A stretch of 35,207 nucleotides of DNA from Ruminococcaceae bacterium OttesenSCG-928-L11 (GCA_030265885.1 JAJDGX010000016.1:1-35207), one strand, 5' to 3'. Shown: positions 15,126 to 24,490, counted from the stretch's first letter. Numbers and translations are program-made. The notes: generated by a model not told the origin, from the letters alone.

Positions 15126-15899
15126 TTATCTGCCCGCCTTATTATTATGTATAATCTCTTTTGCCAACTTGTTGTAAGCCTCCGCGCCCTTGGAGCTTTG
15201 CTCATAGTGCTGGATGGGCTGCCCGTAGCTGGGCGCCTCCGAAAGCCGGACACTGCGGGGGATAACCGTCTTGAACAGCTTTTCCTTGAAGTATTTTTTT
15301 ACTTCTTCCGCAACCTGCATTGTCAGATTAAGCCGACTGTCATACATGGTGAGCAGCACGCCCTCAATCTCCAGGGCATCGTTGTACATCCGTTTTACCT
15401 GCCGAATGGTCGATATCAGCTGCGTCAGACCCTCCAGCGCATAGTATTCACATTGAATGGGCACCAACACACTGTCTGCGGCGGCAAAGGCATTCAATGT
15501 AATCAGCCCCAGGGACGGGGGGCAGTCGATGATAATAAAGTCGTACTGATCCCGAACAGGGGAGAGGCCCTGCTTCAATTTATAGGAGCGCTCCTTCATC
15601 TCCACCAGTTCAATTTCCACCCCGGCCAAGTCAATGTTGGAGGGGATAAGCCATAGATTCTTGTATTGTGTGGTGACCACGATATCCTCAATCTTCTCAT
15701 TGGCGATCAGCAAATTATAGGTTGATTTTTCGCTTTCCCGCTTATTGATCCCCAATCCGCTGGTGCAGTTTCCCTGGGGATCAATGTCGACAATCAGCAC
15801 TTTTTTTCTCTGTATTCCCAATGCACAAGCCAGATTGATAGCCGTAGTCGTCTTGCCGACTCCGCCTTTTTGATTTGCAACAGCAATCACTTTGCCCAA
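15126..15899 (-). CDS. parA: Chromosome-partitioning ATPase ParA (Soj)
   Basis: A 257-residue deviant Walker ATPase that binds DNA as an ATP dimer, is stimulated by ParB, and in Bacillus also controls DnaA. The deviant Walker A is KGGVGKTTTAIN near residues 11-18, followed by VLIVDIDPQGNCTSGLG and the Walker B FIIIDCPPSLG. The start is a TTG: 15899 gives the standard MGKVIAVANQKGG beginning and has GGAAGG 10 bases away; an in-frame TTG at 15905 adds two residues with only 4 bases of spacing. Promoter at 16016-16045. No N-terminal extension, as in chromosomal rather than plasmid ParA. Confidence 0.96.
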   Translation of the reverse strand: MGKVIAVANQKGGVGKTTTAINLACALGIQRKKVLIVDIDPQGNCTSGLGINKRESEKSTYNLLIANEKIEDIVVTTQYKNLWLIPSNIDLAGVEIELVEMKERSYKLKQGLSPVRDQYDFIIIDCPPSLGLITLNAFAAADSVLVPIQCEYYALEGLTQLISTIRQVKRMYNDALEIEGVLLTMYDSRLNLTMQVAEEVKKYFKEKLFKTVIPRSVRLSEAPSYGQPIQHYEQSSKGAEAYNKLAKEIIHNNKAGR

Positions 15900-16015
15900 A
15901 TTCAATCAACCTTCCGTATTCATGCTATCTCTGATTTTGATGCTGATTCTGCCCCAAACCACTCACATTTCGCTGAAGCAAATCGACAAATTTCCGCTTT
16001 TTTCGGAATATCTCT

Positions 16016-16045
16016 ATTATAGCATTAAGTATACAGAGAAATCAA
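16016..16045 (-). promoter_or_regulatory. Promoter of parA-parB
   Basis: TTGATT at 16045-16040, 18 bases, TATAAT at 16021-16016, extended by TGC just before the -10. A parS-like site (16046-16061) touches the -35, which would allow ParB or Noc to influence transcription. Confidence 0.75.
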
Positions 16046-16061
16046 TGTTCCATGTGGAACA
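16046..16061. promoter_or_regulatory. parS-like site at the parAB promoter
   Basis: TGTTCCATGTGGAACA: one central base away from a perfect TGTTCCACGTGGAACA palindrome. It lies between the 3' end of noc and the -35 of parAB. Confidence 0.65.
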
Positions 16062-16096
16062 AAAGCAGCCGGAATCTTACGATCCCGGCTGCTTTT
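16062..16096 (-). terminator. Terminator-like hairpin at the end of noc
   Basis: On the minus strand AGCAGCCGGG and CCGGCTGCTTTT pair around an 11-base loop that contains the noc stop codon. The T tract is short (TTTT), so termination may be partial. Confidence 0.6.
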
Positions 16097-16964
16097 GCAG
16101 TATGGAATTTTGATAGGCGCTTTCCTTGGGAATACGGATTGTATATTCCAGATATTCCTCCGTCTCCCGCTTGACTGTCTCCGCCGGAATCCCCGACAGG
16201 TTCATAACCGATATGGCCTTATTGATGGAATTCTGGAAAATCCGCAAATCCTTCACAACGATTTTTCGTTTTCGCTTTTCCCCATCGACCTCTCCGCCAG
16301 GAACCCCCGCATTCAGCCGCCTGACCATTTCCTCGGTTTCTATCACAGTCATGTCATTTTGTCGAATGGTCTCAATGGCGCCGGACAACAATCTGTCCTC
16401 CGTTAGTGCCAGCAACGCCCTTGCGTGGCGTTCCGTCAAACCATTTTCGATCATCTGACTTTGAATCTCTTTGGAAAACCGCATCAGTCGCAGCTTATTG
16501 GCGATGGTAGACTGTGCCTGTCCCAGCTGCAAACTGATTTGCTGTTGATTCAGCCCGGTAATCTCCATCAAATTTCGGATGCCATTGGCTTCCTCAATAA
16601 AGTTAAGATCCTTCCGCTGCAAATTTTCAATCACAGCCAAAATAGCCGATTGTCGCTCTGTATACTCCTCAATAATAGCCGGGATGCTCTCTCTCTGCAG
16701 CAGGCGATACGCAGTCAACCGCCGCTCTCCCGATATGAGCTCATAGGCGTCCTGATCCAGTTCCCGCACAGTAATGGGCTGCAGCAGGCCATTTCGCTCA
16801 ATGCTCTCCGCCAAATCCTGTATGTATCTCTCATCAAAATATTCCCGAGGCTGATGGGGATTGGGCCGAATTTTCTCAACATCCAGCAGCACAACCGCAT
16901 TGATTTCTTCATGTCGTTTGCCGCCGCCAAACAGAGACAATTTCATATGCTTCTTATTTTTCAT
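16077..16964 (-). CDS. noc: Nucleoid occlusion protein Noc (ParB paralogue)
   Basis: A 295-residue ParB-fold protein next to rsmG and upstream of parA, the same place as Bacillus noc. In Bacillus it blocks division over the nucleoid and attaches DNA to the membrane. The N-terminus MKNKKHMKLSLFGGGKRH matches the short membrane-targeting amphipathic start of Noc with the FGGG-like segment. ParB boxes follow: IRPNPHQPREYFDE, YELISGERRLTAYR, VIENLQRKDLNFIEEANG, then a helix-turn-helix (NQQQISLQLGQAQSTIANKL). RicT-type or plasmid features are absent. ATG 16964 has no strong Shine-Dalgarno, and a dyad at 16975-16996 lies just upstream. Confidence 0.9.
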   Translation of the reverse strand: MKNKKHMKLSLFGGGKRHEEINAVVLLDVEKIRPNPHQPREYFDERYIQDLAESIERNGLLQPITVRELDQDAYELISGERRLTAYRLLQRESIPAIIEEYTERQSAILAVIENLQRKDLNFIEEANGIRNLMEITGLNQQQISLQLGQAQSTIANKLRLMRFSKEIQSQMIENGLTERHARALLALTEDRLLSGAIETIRQNDMTVIETEEMVRRLNAGVPGGEVDGEKRKRKIVVKDLRIFQNSINKAISVMNLSGIPAETVKRETEEYLEYTIRIPKESAYQNSILQKQPGS

Positions 16965-16974
16965 GTTTCACACT

Positions 16975-17003
16975 CTCAAGTAAATATTACTTTGAGTATA
17001 ACA
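16975..17003 (-). promoter_or_regulatory. noc promoter -10 with overlapping dyad
   Basis: An extended -10, TGT-TATACT (17003-16995), lies about 30 bases before noc. It is overlapped by the inverted repeat CTCAAGTAA-ATA-TTACTTTGAG at 16975-16996. The -35 is weak. The dyad could be an operator or an mRNA leader hairpin. Confidence 0.45.
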
Positions 17004-17070
17004 CATGGCATATGTGGGTTCCATAATTTCCCATCGCGAAAATCCCGCCCATTCGCCACAATGCGAAGGA

Positions 17071-17772
17071 CTACAGCGGCGAATTTGTAATCTTTTTTTG
17101 CTTTCTGGGGTAAAGAGGGGAAGTCTGCGATCGATTTTCAATGCAAATCAGCTGACGAGCCTGATGGCCGGGAAGCAGGTAGCCCCTCTTTTCTACAATC
17201 GCACATCCCAGCTTCTCCATTGCATTAGCGGCATCTTCGCATTCCCGGTCACCCTCCGGCCCCTTCATCGCGAGAAACACCCCGCCGCATTTTACAAAGG
17301 GTATACAATATTCCAACAGCACATTCAACCGAGACACCGCCCGCGCTATGGCAAAATCATATTGCCCCCGCCACTCCGGATTATGACCAAACTCCTCCGC
17401 CCGGCCGTGAACCACCTGATTCTTCTGTCCCAGCGCATCCGACACCGCCTGCAAAAAGACCGTTCGCTTCTGCAAGCTGTCCAGCAGGGAAATCTCCAGA
17501 TCCGGCCGCACAATCTTGATGGGAATCGACGGAAATCCCGCTCCGGGGCCCACGTCAATCAATCTTGCCTGGTAGGGCAGGGGATAGTGGGCCAATACAG
17601 CGATGCTGTCCAAAAAATGCTTGATTATCACATCATGGCGCTCTGTAATGGTGGTCAGATTCATTCGTCCATTCCACTCTACAAGCATTGCATAGTACAA
17701 CTCAAACTGCTCCAGCATCTCCGCTGTCAGTTCCAATCCATACCCAGCCGCATATTCCTGTAACTGTTTCAC
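17071..17772 (-). CDS. rsmG: 16S rRNA (guanine-527-N7)-methyltransferase RsmG
   Basis: A 233-residue SAM-dependent methyltransferase that methylates G527 of 16S rRNA; loss gives low-level streptomycin resistance in other bacteria. The family marks are [10 protein letters not shown] and HFLDSIAVL near the N-terminus, the SAM motif [17 protein letters not shown], and [17 protein letters not shown]. The start ATG overlaps the stop of mnmG by four bases (ATGA), indicating translational coupling. Length is normal for the family. The last ~15 residues are basic and not conserved in my recollection of the family. Confidence 0.96.
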   Translation of the reverse strand: MKQLQEYAAGYGLELTAEMLEQFELYYAMLVEWNGRMNLTTITERHDVIIKHFLDSIAVLAHYPLPYQARLIDVGPGAGFPSIPIKIVRPDLEISLLDSLQKRTVFLQAVSDALGQKNQVVHGRAEEFGHNPEWRGQYDFAIARAVSRLNVLLEYCIPFVKCGGVFLAMKGPEGDRECEDAANAMEKLGCAIVEKRGYLLPGHQARQLICIENRSQTSPLYPRKQKKITNSPL

Positions 17773-19679
17773 TGCATTCCCTCTGCTTGTCCCTTTTGTT
17801 GCGCCAAATATATCATCAGCACCGATATATCCGACGGGCTTACTCCCGATATCCGCGATGCCTGCCCCAGGCTGCAGGGCCGAATCCGATTTAGCTTTTC
17901 CCGGGCCTCCAGACGAATTCCATCCAGCTGCTGATAGACAATATCCTCCGGAATCAACGTCTGCTCCATCTTTTTCATCTGCTGCACCTGTGCCAACTGC
18001 TTTTGGATGTACCCCTCATATTTGATGTTGATTTCCACCTGCTCCACAATGTCCGCCCCAACCGCATCATCTCGGCTGCTGTCAAACTCCCGGATATCCC
18101 CATACCCGACCTGTGGCCGCTTAATGAGCTCCGCCAGCTTGATTCCCGTGCGCAGTTCCGCTGTTCCCAGCTGCCTCAGTCGCTCATTCAGCGCTTCCGA
18201 CGGTGCAATCGTCGCAGTTCGCAGCCGTTTTTCCTCTTGTTCCAGCATCAATTGTTTCACGTGGAACATTTTCCAGCGCTCCTCCGAAATCAAGCCGATT
18301 TCATATCCCAGGGGAGTCAATCGGCTGTCGGCATTGTCCTGGCGCAGCAACAGCCGATATTCCGACCGGGAGGTCATCATCCGGTAGGGATCCTGGCAGC
18401 CCTTTGTCACCAAATCATCAATCAACGTACCTATATAAGAACTGGAGCGCTCCAGCACCACGCCTTCCTGTCCGTCTATCAGTCGGGAGGCATTGATTCC
18501 CGCCATCAGGCCCTGTGCGGCAGCCTCCTCATAGCCGGAAGTACCGTTGAACTGACCGGCCCCATACAGGCCGCTGATGTGCTTGAATTCCAATGTCGGC
18601 TTCAATCCGGTGGGATCCACACAGTCGTATTCAATTGCATAGGCATTTCGAATGATTTGCAGCTTCTCAAAGCCCTTTACCGTCCGATACAGCTGAATCT
18701 GCGCCTCCTCCGGCAAAGAGGAGGACATTCCCTGCAAATACATTTCCTTGGTATCCAGACCCATAGGCTCCACAAATACCTGATGCCGCTCCTTGTCCTG
18801 AAAGCGAACCACCTTATCCTCAATGCTGGGGCAATACCGGGGGCCGATTCCCTCAATCACGCCACTATAAAGAGGGGAGCGGTGCAAATGCTCCCGTATC
18901 ACCCGATGGGTATCGGCGTTGGTATAGGCAATGTGGCAATCCACTGCATTTTCCGGCGGTATATGCGTTGCATAGGAAAAGGGAATAATAGGATCCTCAC
19001 CCTTTTGCACCTCCAACTGAGAGAAATCGATGGAATCCCGATGCACACGGGCGGGGGTACCGGTCTTGAACCGCCGCAAGGGCATCCCCAGCTGTTTCAG
19101 ACTCTCACTGAGCCGGGTAGGGGCGTGCAGACCGTCCGGGCCGCTGGCCTGACTGAATTCCCCCACGAATATTTTGCCGCCCAAAAAGGTTCCCGTGCAG
19201 ATAATCACGGTTTTGCAGGGATACACCGCTCCCATAGCCGTCACAACCGCCCTTACCGCCTGATTCTCCACCCGTATATCCACGATCTCCGCCTGTTTCA
19301 GCAAGAGATTCTCCTGATTCTCCAGGGCCCGTTTCATATAGCTGTGATACCGGGTTCTGTCCACCTGCGCCCGCAGACTGTGTACCGCAGGCCCCTTGCC
19401 CCGATTCAGCATACGGCTCTGTATGGTCACCGCGTCGGCCGCTTTGCCCATTTCTCCGCCCAATGCATCAATTTCCCGCACCAAATGTCCCTTTGCCGTT
19501 CCTCCAATGGAGGGATTGCAGGGCAAATTTGCCACCGCATCCATGGATACGGAAAAAATCACAGCCTTTTTCCCCAGCCTTGCCGCAGCCAACGCCGCCT
19601 CAACGCCGGCATGTCCCGCGCCGATTACCGCCACATCCACCGACTCCGCGATGTACTCCTTGATAGCCTGCTGCTCCAT
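17769..19679 (-). CDS. mnmG: tRNA uridine-5-carboxymethylaminomethyl synthesis enzyme MnmG (GidA)
   Basis: A 636-residue FAD protein that acts with MnmE to add the (carboxymethyl)aminomethyl group to wobble uridine 34 of several tRNAs. It has the dinucleotide fold [21 protein letters not shown], the signature [21 protein letters not shown], the second family signature in [20 protein letters not shown]-like form (here [16 protein letters not shown]), and the C-terminal helical region that binds MnmE and tRNA. ATG 19679 is chosen because the Rossmann strand follows at the usual distance; AGGAGA is 12 bases upstream. A near-perfect parS lies inside the gene at 18253-18268. Confidence 0.97.
   Translation of the reverse strand: MEQQAIKEYIAESVDVAVIGAGHAGVEAALAAARLGKKAVIFSVSMDAVANLPCNPSIGGTAKGHLVREIDALGGEMGKAADAVTIQSRMLNRGKGPAVHSLRAQVDRTRYHSYMKRALENQENLLLKQAEIVDIRVENQAVRAVVTAMGAVYPCKTVIICTGTFLGGKIFVGEFSQASGPDGLHAPTRLSESLKQLGMPLRRFKTGTPARVHRDSIDFSQLEVQKGEDPIIPFSYATHIPPENAVDCHIAYTNADTHRVIREHLHRSPLYSGVIEGIGPRYCPSIEDKVVRFQDKERHQVFVEPMGLDTKEMYLQGMSSSLPEEAQIQLYRTVKGFEKLQIIRNAYAIEYDCVDPTGLKPTLEFKHISGLYGAGQFNGTSGYEEAAAQGLMAGINASRLIDGQEGVVLERSSSYIGTLIDDLVTKGCQDPYRMMTSRSEYRLLLRQDNADSRLTPLGYEIGLISEERWKMFHVKQLMLEQEEKRLRTATIAPSEALNERLRQLGTAELRTGIKLAELIKRPQVGYGDIREFDSSRDDAVGADIVEQVEINIKYEGYIQKQLAQVQQMKKMEQTLIPEDIVYQQLDGIRLEAREKLNRIRPCSLGQASRISGVSPSDISVLMIYLAQQKGQAEGMQ
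18253..18268. promoter_or_regulatory. parS centromere site inside mnmG
   Basis: TGTTTCACGTGGAACA; its complement, TGTTCCACGTGAAACA, fits the Bacillus parS consensus TGTTNCACGTGAAACA at every base. It lies about 6.7 kb from dnaA on the left arm, where parS sites are expected. Confidence 0.88.
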
Positions 19680-19695
19680 ATAATTGATCCATCTC

Positions 19696-21063
19696 CTATT
19701 TTCCCACACAAAATTGATGGAACACCTGATCCACCACCGCATCCGTCACCCGTTTTCCCACCAGCTCCATCAAGGCCTCCAGGGCAAAATCCAGTTCGAC
19801 GTTGATGGCGTCATAGGTCATGCCGCCCTGCAGCGCGCCCCGAGCCAATGTCACAGATTCCAGCGCCGCCGCCACCGCCGCCCGCTGCCGTTCATTGCTC
19901 AAAATCGGCTGAGAGGCATCCAGCTTGTCCACGTGAATCTTCTCCCGAATCCGCTCCTCCAGCCGGGACATGCCATCCCCGCTGCGGGCGGACAGCGCCA
20001 CCACATCAGAAAACCGCTGTTCGATGGCATCCATATCCAGCTGCCGGGGCATATCGATTTTATTCACAATGGCGATGACAGGCTTCTCCCGCAGAGTCTC
20101 CATAATCTCCCAGTCATAAGTGCCCAACTCCTGGGAGCTGTCAAACACTGCCAGCACCAAATCCGTCGATTCCAGCACATTGCGGGCCTTCTCCACACCA
20201 ATTTGCTCAATGACATCCTCCGTATCCCGAATGCCCGCCGTATCGTACAGATGCAGCACCAGATCCCCCATGCGCACACTGTCCTCCACCACATCCCGGG
20301 TTGTACCGGGAATATCTGTGACAATGCTCTTTTCCTCACCGGCCAGCAGGTTCATCAGGGTGGATTTCCCCACATTGGGCTTGCCTACAATGGCCGTCCG
20401 CACGCCCTCCTTTACGACTCTGCCCCCATCGCAGGTGGCCAGCAGCTTCTGCAATCGCTGCTCCACCTGTGCCAGAGCCGCCTGCAGTGCCGTCTCATCC
20501 ACAGGAATCAAATCCTCCTCCGGATAATCCGCCCACGCCGCCAAATGAGCCGCCTGCTCCAGCAGCACATCGGACACCGCCTCGATCTCCCTCGAAACCG
20601 CGCCGTCCCGGGTAGACAACGCCGCCCGCATGGCGGCATCCCCCTGTGCCTGAATCAGCTGCATCACCGATTCCGCCTGCACCAGATCCATCTTTCCATT
20701 CAGGAATGCCCGTTTCGTAAACTCCCCGGGCTCCGCAGGCCGCGCCCCATGCTTCAAGCACAGCCGAAGCACCCGCTGCATCACATACACACCGCCATGG
20801 CACGAAAGCTCCACCACATTTTCACCGGTATAGCTTTTGGGCGCCCTGTACACAAAGGCGATGGCTTCATCGACCGGCTCATCGCCGTCCCATATTTTTC
20901 CCAAGCACCCCGTATAGCCCTTCTGCTTGTCCAGTTCCTTGCCTCCATAGGGATGAAATACCCGCTCTGCCACGGCAATGGCTTCCTCGCCGGATATCCG
21001 GATCATCCCAATCCCTCCGGAGCCCACCGGCGTAGAAATCGCCGCAATGGTAGTGCCCTTCAC
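19696..21063 (-). CDS. mnmE: tRNA modification GTPase MnmE (TrmE)
   Basis: A 455-residue GTPase, partner of MnmG in wobble-uridine modification. The N-terminal folate-binding domain starts [22 protein letters not shown]; the inserted G domain has P-loop [12 protein letters not shown], switch segment [18 protein letters not shown] and NKID; the C-terminus has the catalytic C-x-G-K as FCVGK at the very end. GTG 21063 is chosen: GGAGGA lies 7 bases upstream and the protein then begins at the family position. A longer reading to 21363 would run back through the jag terminator. mnmG starts 17 bases after its stop. Confidence 0.96.
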   Translation of the reverse strand: MKGTTIAAISTPVGSGGIGMIRISGEEAIAVAERVFHPYGGKELDKQKGYTGCLGKIWDGDEPVDEAIAFVYRAPKSYTGENVVELSCHGGVYVMQRVLRLCLKHGARPAEPGEFTKRAFLNGKMDLVQAESVMQLIQAQGDAAMRAALSTRDGAVSREIEAVSDVLLEQAAHLAAWADYPEEDLIPVDETALQAALAQVEQRLQKLLATCDGGRVVKEGVRTAIVGKPNVGKSTLMNLLAGEEKSIVTDIPGTTRDVVEDSVRMGDLVLHLYDTAGIRDTEDVIEQIGVEKARNVLESTDLVLAVFDSSQELGTYDWEIMETLREKPVIAIVNKIDMPRQLDMDAIEQRFSDVVALSARSGDGMSRLEERIREKIHVDKLDASQPILSNERQRAAVAAALESVTLARGALQGGMTYDAINVELDFALEALMELVGKRVTDAVVDQVFHQFCVGK

Positions 21064-21135
21064 ACAGCATTCCTCCATCCCACCAGAATCACAGGATTCC
21101 CTGAAAGCATCATAACCCGTATCCCCTATTTTACA

Positions 21136-21174
21136 CGAAAAAGGAGGCTCCTGCAATGTGCAGAAGCCTCCTTT
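21136..21174 (-). terminator. Rho-independent terminator after jag
   Basis: A 16-bp stem with one G-U pair, AAAGGAGGCTTCTGCA and TGCAGGAGCCTCCTTT, triloop CAT, followed by TTTTCG on the minus strand, five bases after the jag stop. mnmE should therefore have its own promoter; none was clear (a TATGAT at about 21115 is possible). Confidence 0.88.
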
Positions 21175-21178
21175 GGCA

Positions 21179-22267
21179 TTATTCCAGATCAATCTTTGAA
21201 TACAGCGCCTTTTCATCGCCAATAGCGGCTTCCGGCGTCTGCTTGGGCGGCTCATCCTTAGCCTTGGGGGGAGAGGAGGGAGCAGGCCGTCTTGAACCGC
21301 CGGAATCCCGACGAGGGCCGCTGCCTCTGCCACCGCGACTGTCACGATTGTCTCTGCCGCCACGGCCGCCGCGATCGTTCCGGTCGCCCCTGTCTCGGGG
21401 GCCGCTTCCGCTGCGAGGCCCGCGGGAGGACTTCGCCGTAGGTGTCGTAATCACAACCCGACGATTGGGCTCCTCACCGGTAGAGGTAGAGGACACGCCC
21501 TCAATCTCCGAGATGGTCGCATGGATGATCCGGCGCTCAAAGGGATTCATCGGCTCCAAGGTGCGGCTGACATTGGTTTTCAAAACCTGAGAGGCCAGCT
21601 TCCGTGCCAAAGCCTCCAGGGTTTCCTTGCGCTTCATTCGGTAATCGCCGCAATCAATGGTGATTCGCATATAATCGCCGTCGATTCGGTTTGCCACCAG
21701 GCTGGTCAGATATTGAATGGCATCCAGCGTCTCACCTCGGCGCCCAATCATAGCGCCCAGACCCTTGCCCTCGATGTTGATGCAGATTCCGCCATCCTCT
21801 TCCCGGGTAGAGAGCTCCGCCTCCAGCCCAAGCTCCTTGAGAATCCCCTTCAGGTAATCCTCAGCCAGTCCGATCTTTTGGGTATTGATAACCGAGACCG
21901 ATTCCTGCCGCTTCCGGGGCGGTCTCTCCTCGGATCTCTCCCGCTTTTCCGGAGCCGCTGCCGGCCTGGGGGATTCGCTGCGCCGAGGCTCTTTTTTCAC
22001 CTCAGGCGATTTTGCCGGGGCAGGGGCACGGGCAGGCTTCGCCGGAGCAGCCGGCTTCTCCTGTACAGGAGCCGGTTTCGTCTCCTCCGGTACCTCCAGC
22101 CATACCTTCACCTTTGCGGGTATGTTTTTCAGTCCCAAAAAACCCCGCTTCGGCAAGTCAATAATTTCCCATTGGCATTCTTCTCGGGGACACCCCAGCT
22201 TTTCACAGGCCGACTCAATGGCAGCTTCCACTGATTTCCCTGTTTCGATGATTTCATTTACCGGCAA
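21179..22267 (-). CDS. jag: RNA-binding protein Jag/KhpB with RG-rich C-terminal tail
   Basis: A 362-residue protein with Jag-N (about 1-55, EIIETGKSVEAAIESACEKLG and KRGFLGLKNIPAKV), a Pro/Ala/Lys/Glu-rich linker (about 60-125), a KH domain with IEGKGLGAMIGRRGETLDAIQYL, and an R3H domain with R-x-x-x-H as RRIIHATI. KhpB binds RNA with KhpA and affects cell elongation and division in streptococci. After R3H comes an unusual ~70-residue tail rich in Arg, Gly, Asp and Ser (GGRGGRDNRDSRGGRGSG), then an acidic end. TTG 22267 is the start, with GGAGGG seven bases before it. It follows yidC by 35 bases. Confidence 0.94.
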   Translation of the reverse strand: MPVNEIIETGKSVEAAIESACEKLGCPREECQWEIIDLPKRGFLGLKNIPAKVKVWLEVPEETKPAPVQEKPAAPAKPARAPAPAKSPEVKKEPRRSESPRPAAAPEKRERSEERPPRKRQESVSVINTQKIGLAEDYLKGILKELGLEAELSTREEDGGICINIEGKGLGAMIGRRGETLDAIQYLTSLVANRIDGDYMRITIDCGDYRMKRKETLEALARKLASQVLKTNVSRTLEPMNPFERRIIHATISEIEGVSSTSTGEEPNRRVVITTPTAKSSRGPRSGSGPRDRGDRNDRGGRGGRDNRDSRGGRGSGPRRDSGGSRRPAPSSPPKAKDEPPKQTPEAAIGDEKALYSKIDLE

Positions 22268-22302
22268 TGGTTTTCCCTCCTTAATCGGGTTTTCCTATCC
22301 TA

Positions 22303-23406
22303 TTATACCAAATCCTCGTCCGTTACTTCCACATATTCCTCGCCGTATTTCTCGGCGTCCCGCTTTCTGGCCTCCGCCAGCTTCTTGCGATTGACTTCCT
22401 TTGCCGGAAGATTCTTCGGCAAGGCCTCCGGCGAAATCTCGCCCTTCTTCACCGCTTCCTTCAGCTGCTTCTTGGCTTCAATGCGCTCCAGCCGTTCCTT
22501 TTCCAGGCGCTCGGCGTGCTCCAGCTTGGCCTTTTTCGCGATTTCCTTGGGGTTATAAATCCGGTTTACAATCAGACGCTCCACAATACCGGTAATGTTG
22601 GAGTAAAACCAGTACAGACCCACACCGGCAGGCACACTAAAGGCAATCCACGTGGAGAAAATGGGCATCATCAGCATCATGCCCTTCATGCTGCTGTTGT
22701 TGGGGCTACCCTCCGTCGCTTGGACGGATTGCTGCCGCATAGACTGCAGAGAAGAGGCCAGCGCCGATACACCGGACAAAATGGGAATCAAAATAACCGG
22801 GTTAAAGTTGGTGAAAATCTCCCCGAACATGCTCATGGAGGGCTGCATGGTCAGATCCATCCCAAACAAATTCAGGTTCAGCGCCTGAATTTTATCGATG
22901 ATATCCTGGCCCAGCGCCATAAAAGGGGTGGGATCCTGCTTGACACTGCGTATGATGGACAGCTCCGCAATGTGATCCGCCACCGGCGTGGTAGAAATCC
23001 CCGCCAAAATCTCCTTGCCCACCGCGATGGTTTCCTTGGGCAGCCGCAGAATGTGATACAGAGGCTTGTAGATGACGTCAATCAAACCAAAGAGCACCGG
23101 CATCTGAATCAAAAGAGGCAGACAGCCCGACATCGGATTGTAGCCTTCCTTTTGGTACAGCTTCATCAGCTCTTCGTTGAGCTTTTCCTTGTCGTTCTTA
23201 TAGCGGTTCTGCACATCGTTGATCAGGGGCTGAATCATCATCATCTTGGCCGATGATTTTTGTTGCTTCAATGTCAGGGGAAGCAAGCACGCCTTAATTA
23301 ACAGCGTAAATACCAGAAGCGCCACACCATAGTTGCGGATAATCCCATACAGCGCCCACATAACCCAGCCGAGGGGGTACCCCAGGATCTGGTTGAATGC
23401 ATTCAT
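22303..23406 (-). CDS. yidC: Membrane protein insertase YidC/OxaA
   Basis: A 367-residue membrane insertase, alone or with SecYEG. It has the Gram-positive five-transmembrane plan: LGWVMWALYGIIRNYGVALLVFTLLIKACLLPLTL, cytoplasmic loop KQQKSSAKMMMIQPLINDVQNRYKND, GCLPLLIQMPVLFGLIDVIY, NPVILIPILSGVSALASS and the last hairpin WIAFSVPAGVGLYWFYSNI. There is no lipobox, unlike Bacillus SpoIIIJ. The C-terminal ~80 residues are lysine/glutamate-rich and coiled, as expected for ribosome contact. ATG 23406 has GGAGG 11 bases upstream. It is part of the rpmH-rnpA-yidD-yidC-jag set. Confidence 0.96.
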   Translation of the reverse strand: MNAFNQILGYPLGWVMWALYGIIRNYGVALLVFTLLIKACLLPLTLKQQKSSAKMMMIQPLINDVQNRYKNDKEKLNEELMKLYQKEGYNPMSGCLPLLIQMPVLFGLIDVIYKPLYHILRLPKETIAVGKEILAGISTTPVADHIAELSIIRSVKQDPTPFMALGQDIIDKIQALNLNLFGMDLTMQPSMSMFGEIFTNFNPVILIPILSGVSALASSLQSMRQQSVQATEGSPNNSSMKGMMLMMPIFSTWIAFSVPAGVGLYWFYSNITGIVERLIVNRIYNPKEIAKKAKLEHAERLEKERLERIEAKKQLKEAVKKGEISPEALPKNLPAKEVNRKKLAEARKRDAEKYGEEYVEVTDEDLV

Positions 23407-23450
23407 CTAGTCAATAACCTCCAGGAAAGAAATAAGATGTGATACTGTCA

Positions 23451-23702
23451 CTACCGCGTTACATGAGACCCGCAGGTATGAAATTCCGGCGGCTTCGGAA
23501 CAGGGTCGAATCCGCCGGGATGAAAGGGATGGCATTTCAAAATCCGTTTAAGCGCAAGAAATCCACCCTTGACCGCGCCATAGCTGGAAACAGCCTCCAG
23601 GGCATAGGCGGAACAGGTTGGATAAAATCTGCAGCAGGCCGGCTTCAACGGAGAAAGAAAGCGCCTGTATATTTTTATCAGTGCAATGATAACATGCTTC
23701 AT
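23451..23702 (-). CDS. yidD: Membrane protein insertion efficiency factor YidD
   Basis: An 83-residue protein with the full YidD signature: an N-terminal amphipathic helix ([15 protein letters not shown]), then [23 protein letters not shown] and [17 protein letters not shown]. It associates with the inner face of the membrane and helps YidC-dependent insertion. It lies between rnpA and yidC as in most bacteria, 44 bases before yidC. Confidence 0.96.
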   Translation of the reverse strand: MKHVIIALIKIYRRFLSPLKPACCRFYPTCSAYALEAVSSYGAVKGGFLALKRILKCHPFHPGGFDPVPKPPEFHTCGSHVTR

Positions 23703-23933
23703 AAAAAACCTCCCATTCCCATCAAGCTGTCTACACAGCGATGAAAATGGCAGACATCAGCCTGATTGAATAGGCCATCGCCAGTGCCGGCTTTGCCGGC
23801 CGTGGGAAGCCGAGGTGACAGCCGAGAGGTAAATCGTGCTACCTCCTTGCATTTCCTTTGGGGTAAAACGCAAGCAAACACCCATACAAACAGCGTTTCG
23901 GCAGACAGCCTTTTTCGGAACCAATGCCCGCAA
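23703..23933. other. Noncoding insertion between rnpA and yidD
   Basis: About 230 bases where these two genes usually abut or overlap. It holds GCCGGC-TTT-GCCGGC at about 23790-23804 and runs of CAAAC/AAACGC-type repeats. An open frame exists on the minus strand but it looks like noise. It may be an inserted intergenic element. Confidence 0.45.
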
Positions 23934-24263
23934 TCAGGCATTCGCGCTTCCAAATGCCTGCCGGAGGCTGGAACGCACATCTTGCATCTTGGCATATACC
24001 GCCTTTTTTCTTGCTACAATCACGATATCCAGCCCCGAGGGCAAGTCCGTTTCCAATAATCGATACGCTTCGGCAATCAATCTGCGGGCCCTGTTTCTCT
24101 GCACCGCATTTCCGATTTTTTTAGTGGTAGTAATGCCCAGCCTGTTGTGCCCCAGCTTATTGCCGCGGTAATACACCGCAATATGGGGCGTCACCTTACA
24201 GGTTCCGATTCGATACAGCCTGCGGAACAGGTAGTTTTCATTCATTGCTTCGGTATGCTTCAT
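23934..24263 (-). CDS. rnpA: Ribonuclease P protein component
   Basis: A 109-residue basic protein subunit of RNase P, which matures the 5' ends of tRNAs. It has the family segments ENYLFRRLYRIGTCKVTPHIAVYY and the RNR-type signature KKIGNAVQRNRARRLIAEAYR, followed by GLDIVIVARKKAVYAKM. ATG 24263 is preferred because members begin with MK followed by a short run to the phenylalanine; a TTG at 24284 would add seven residues with no better ribosome site. It follows rpmH after an unusually long gap. Confidence 0.95.
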   Translation of the reverse strand: MKHTEAMNENYLFRRLYRIGTCKVTPHIAVYYRGNKLGHNRLGITTTKKIGNAVQRNRARRLIAEAYRLLETDLPSGLDIVIVARKKAVYAKMQDVRSSLRQAFGSANA

Positions 24264-24490
24264 GGCCGGGCGCTCTTTTCCCAATCAGTTTCGATGCTTC
24301 TCCCTACAGCGGAAAAGCAGGAAAACAGCCGGACAACAATAAAGACCACAACTTACCTGTGGCCGTTCACAAGCTGCATTCCATTTTTATGCGCGCCATG
24401 CAAAACGGCGCTGCAATGGGGATCCGGCCCCTCTCAAAACCAAGGCCGAACCGGGGGGTACCGGCAGGGTAGCCTGCGGCTGAACACCAA
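24264..24490. other. Gap between rpmH and rnpA
   Basis: About 227 bases without a gene I can support. It contains GC-rich stretches that can pair (for example around 24440-24480, near the rpmH stop), which may attenuate readthrough. No promoter was recognised. Confidence 0.4.

Noticed and set aside
18003-19805. 600-codon plus-strand open frame over mnmG
   Set aside because: Shadow of mnmG; His/Arg/Pro-rich with no family motif.
23699-23995. 98-codon open frame overlapping rnpA and the following gap
   Set aside because: Overlaps the certain rnpA 3' end in another frame and has no recognisable domain.
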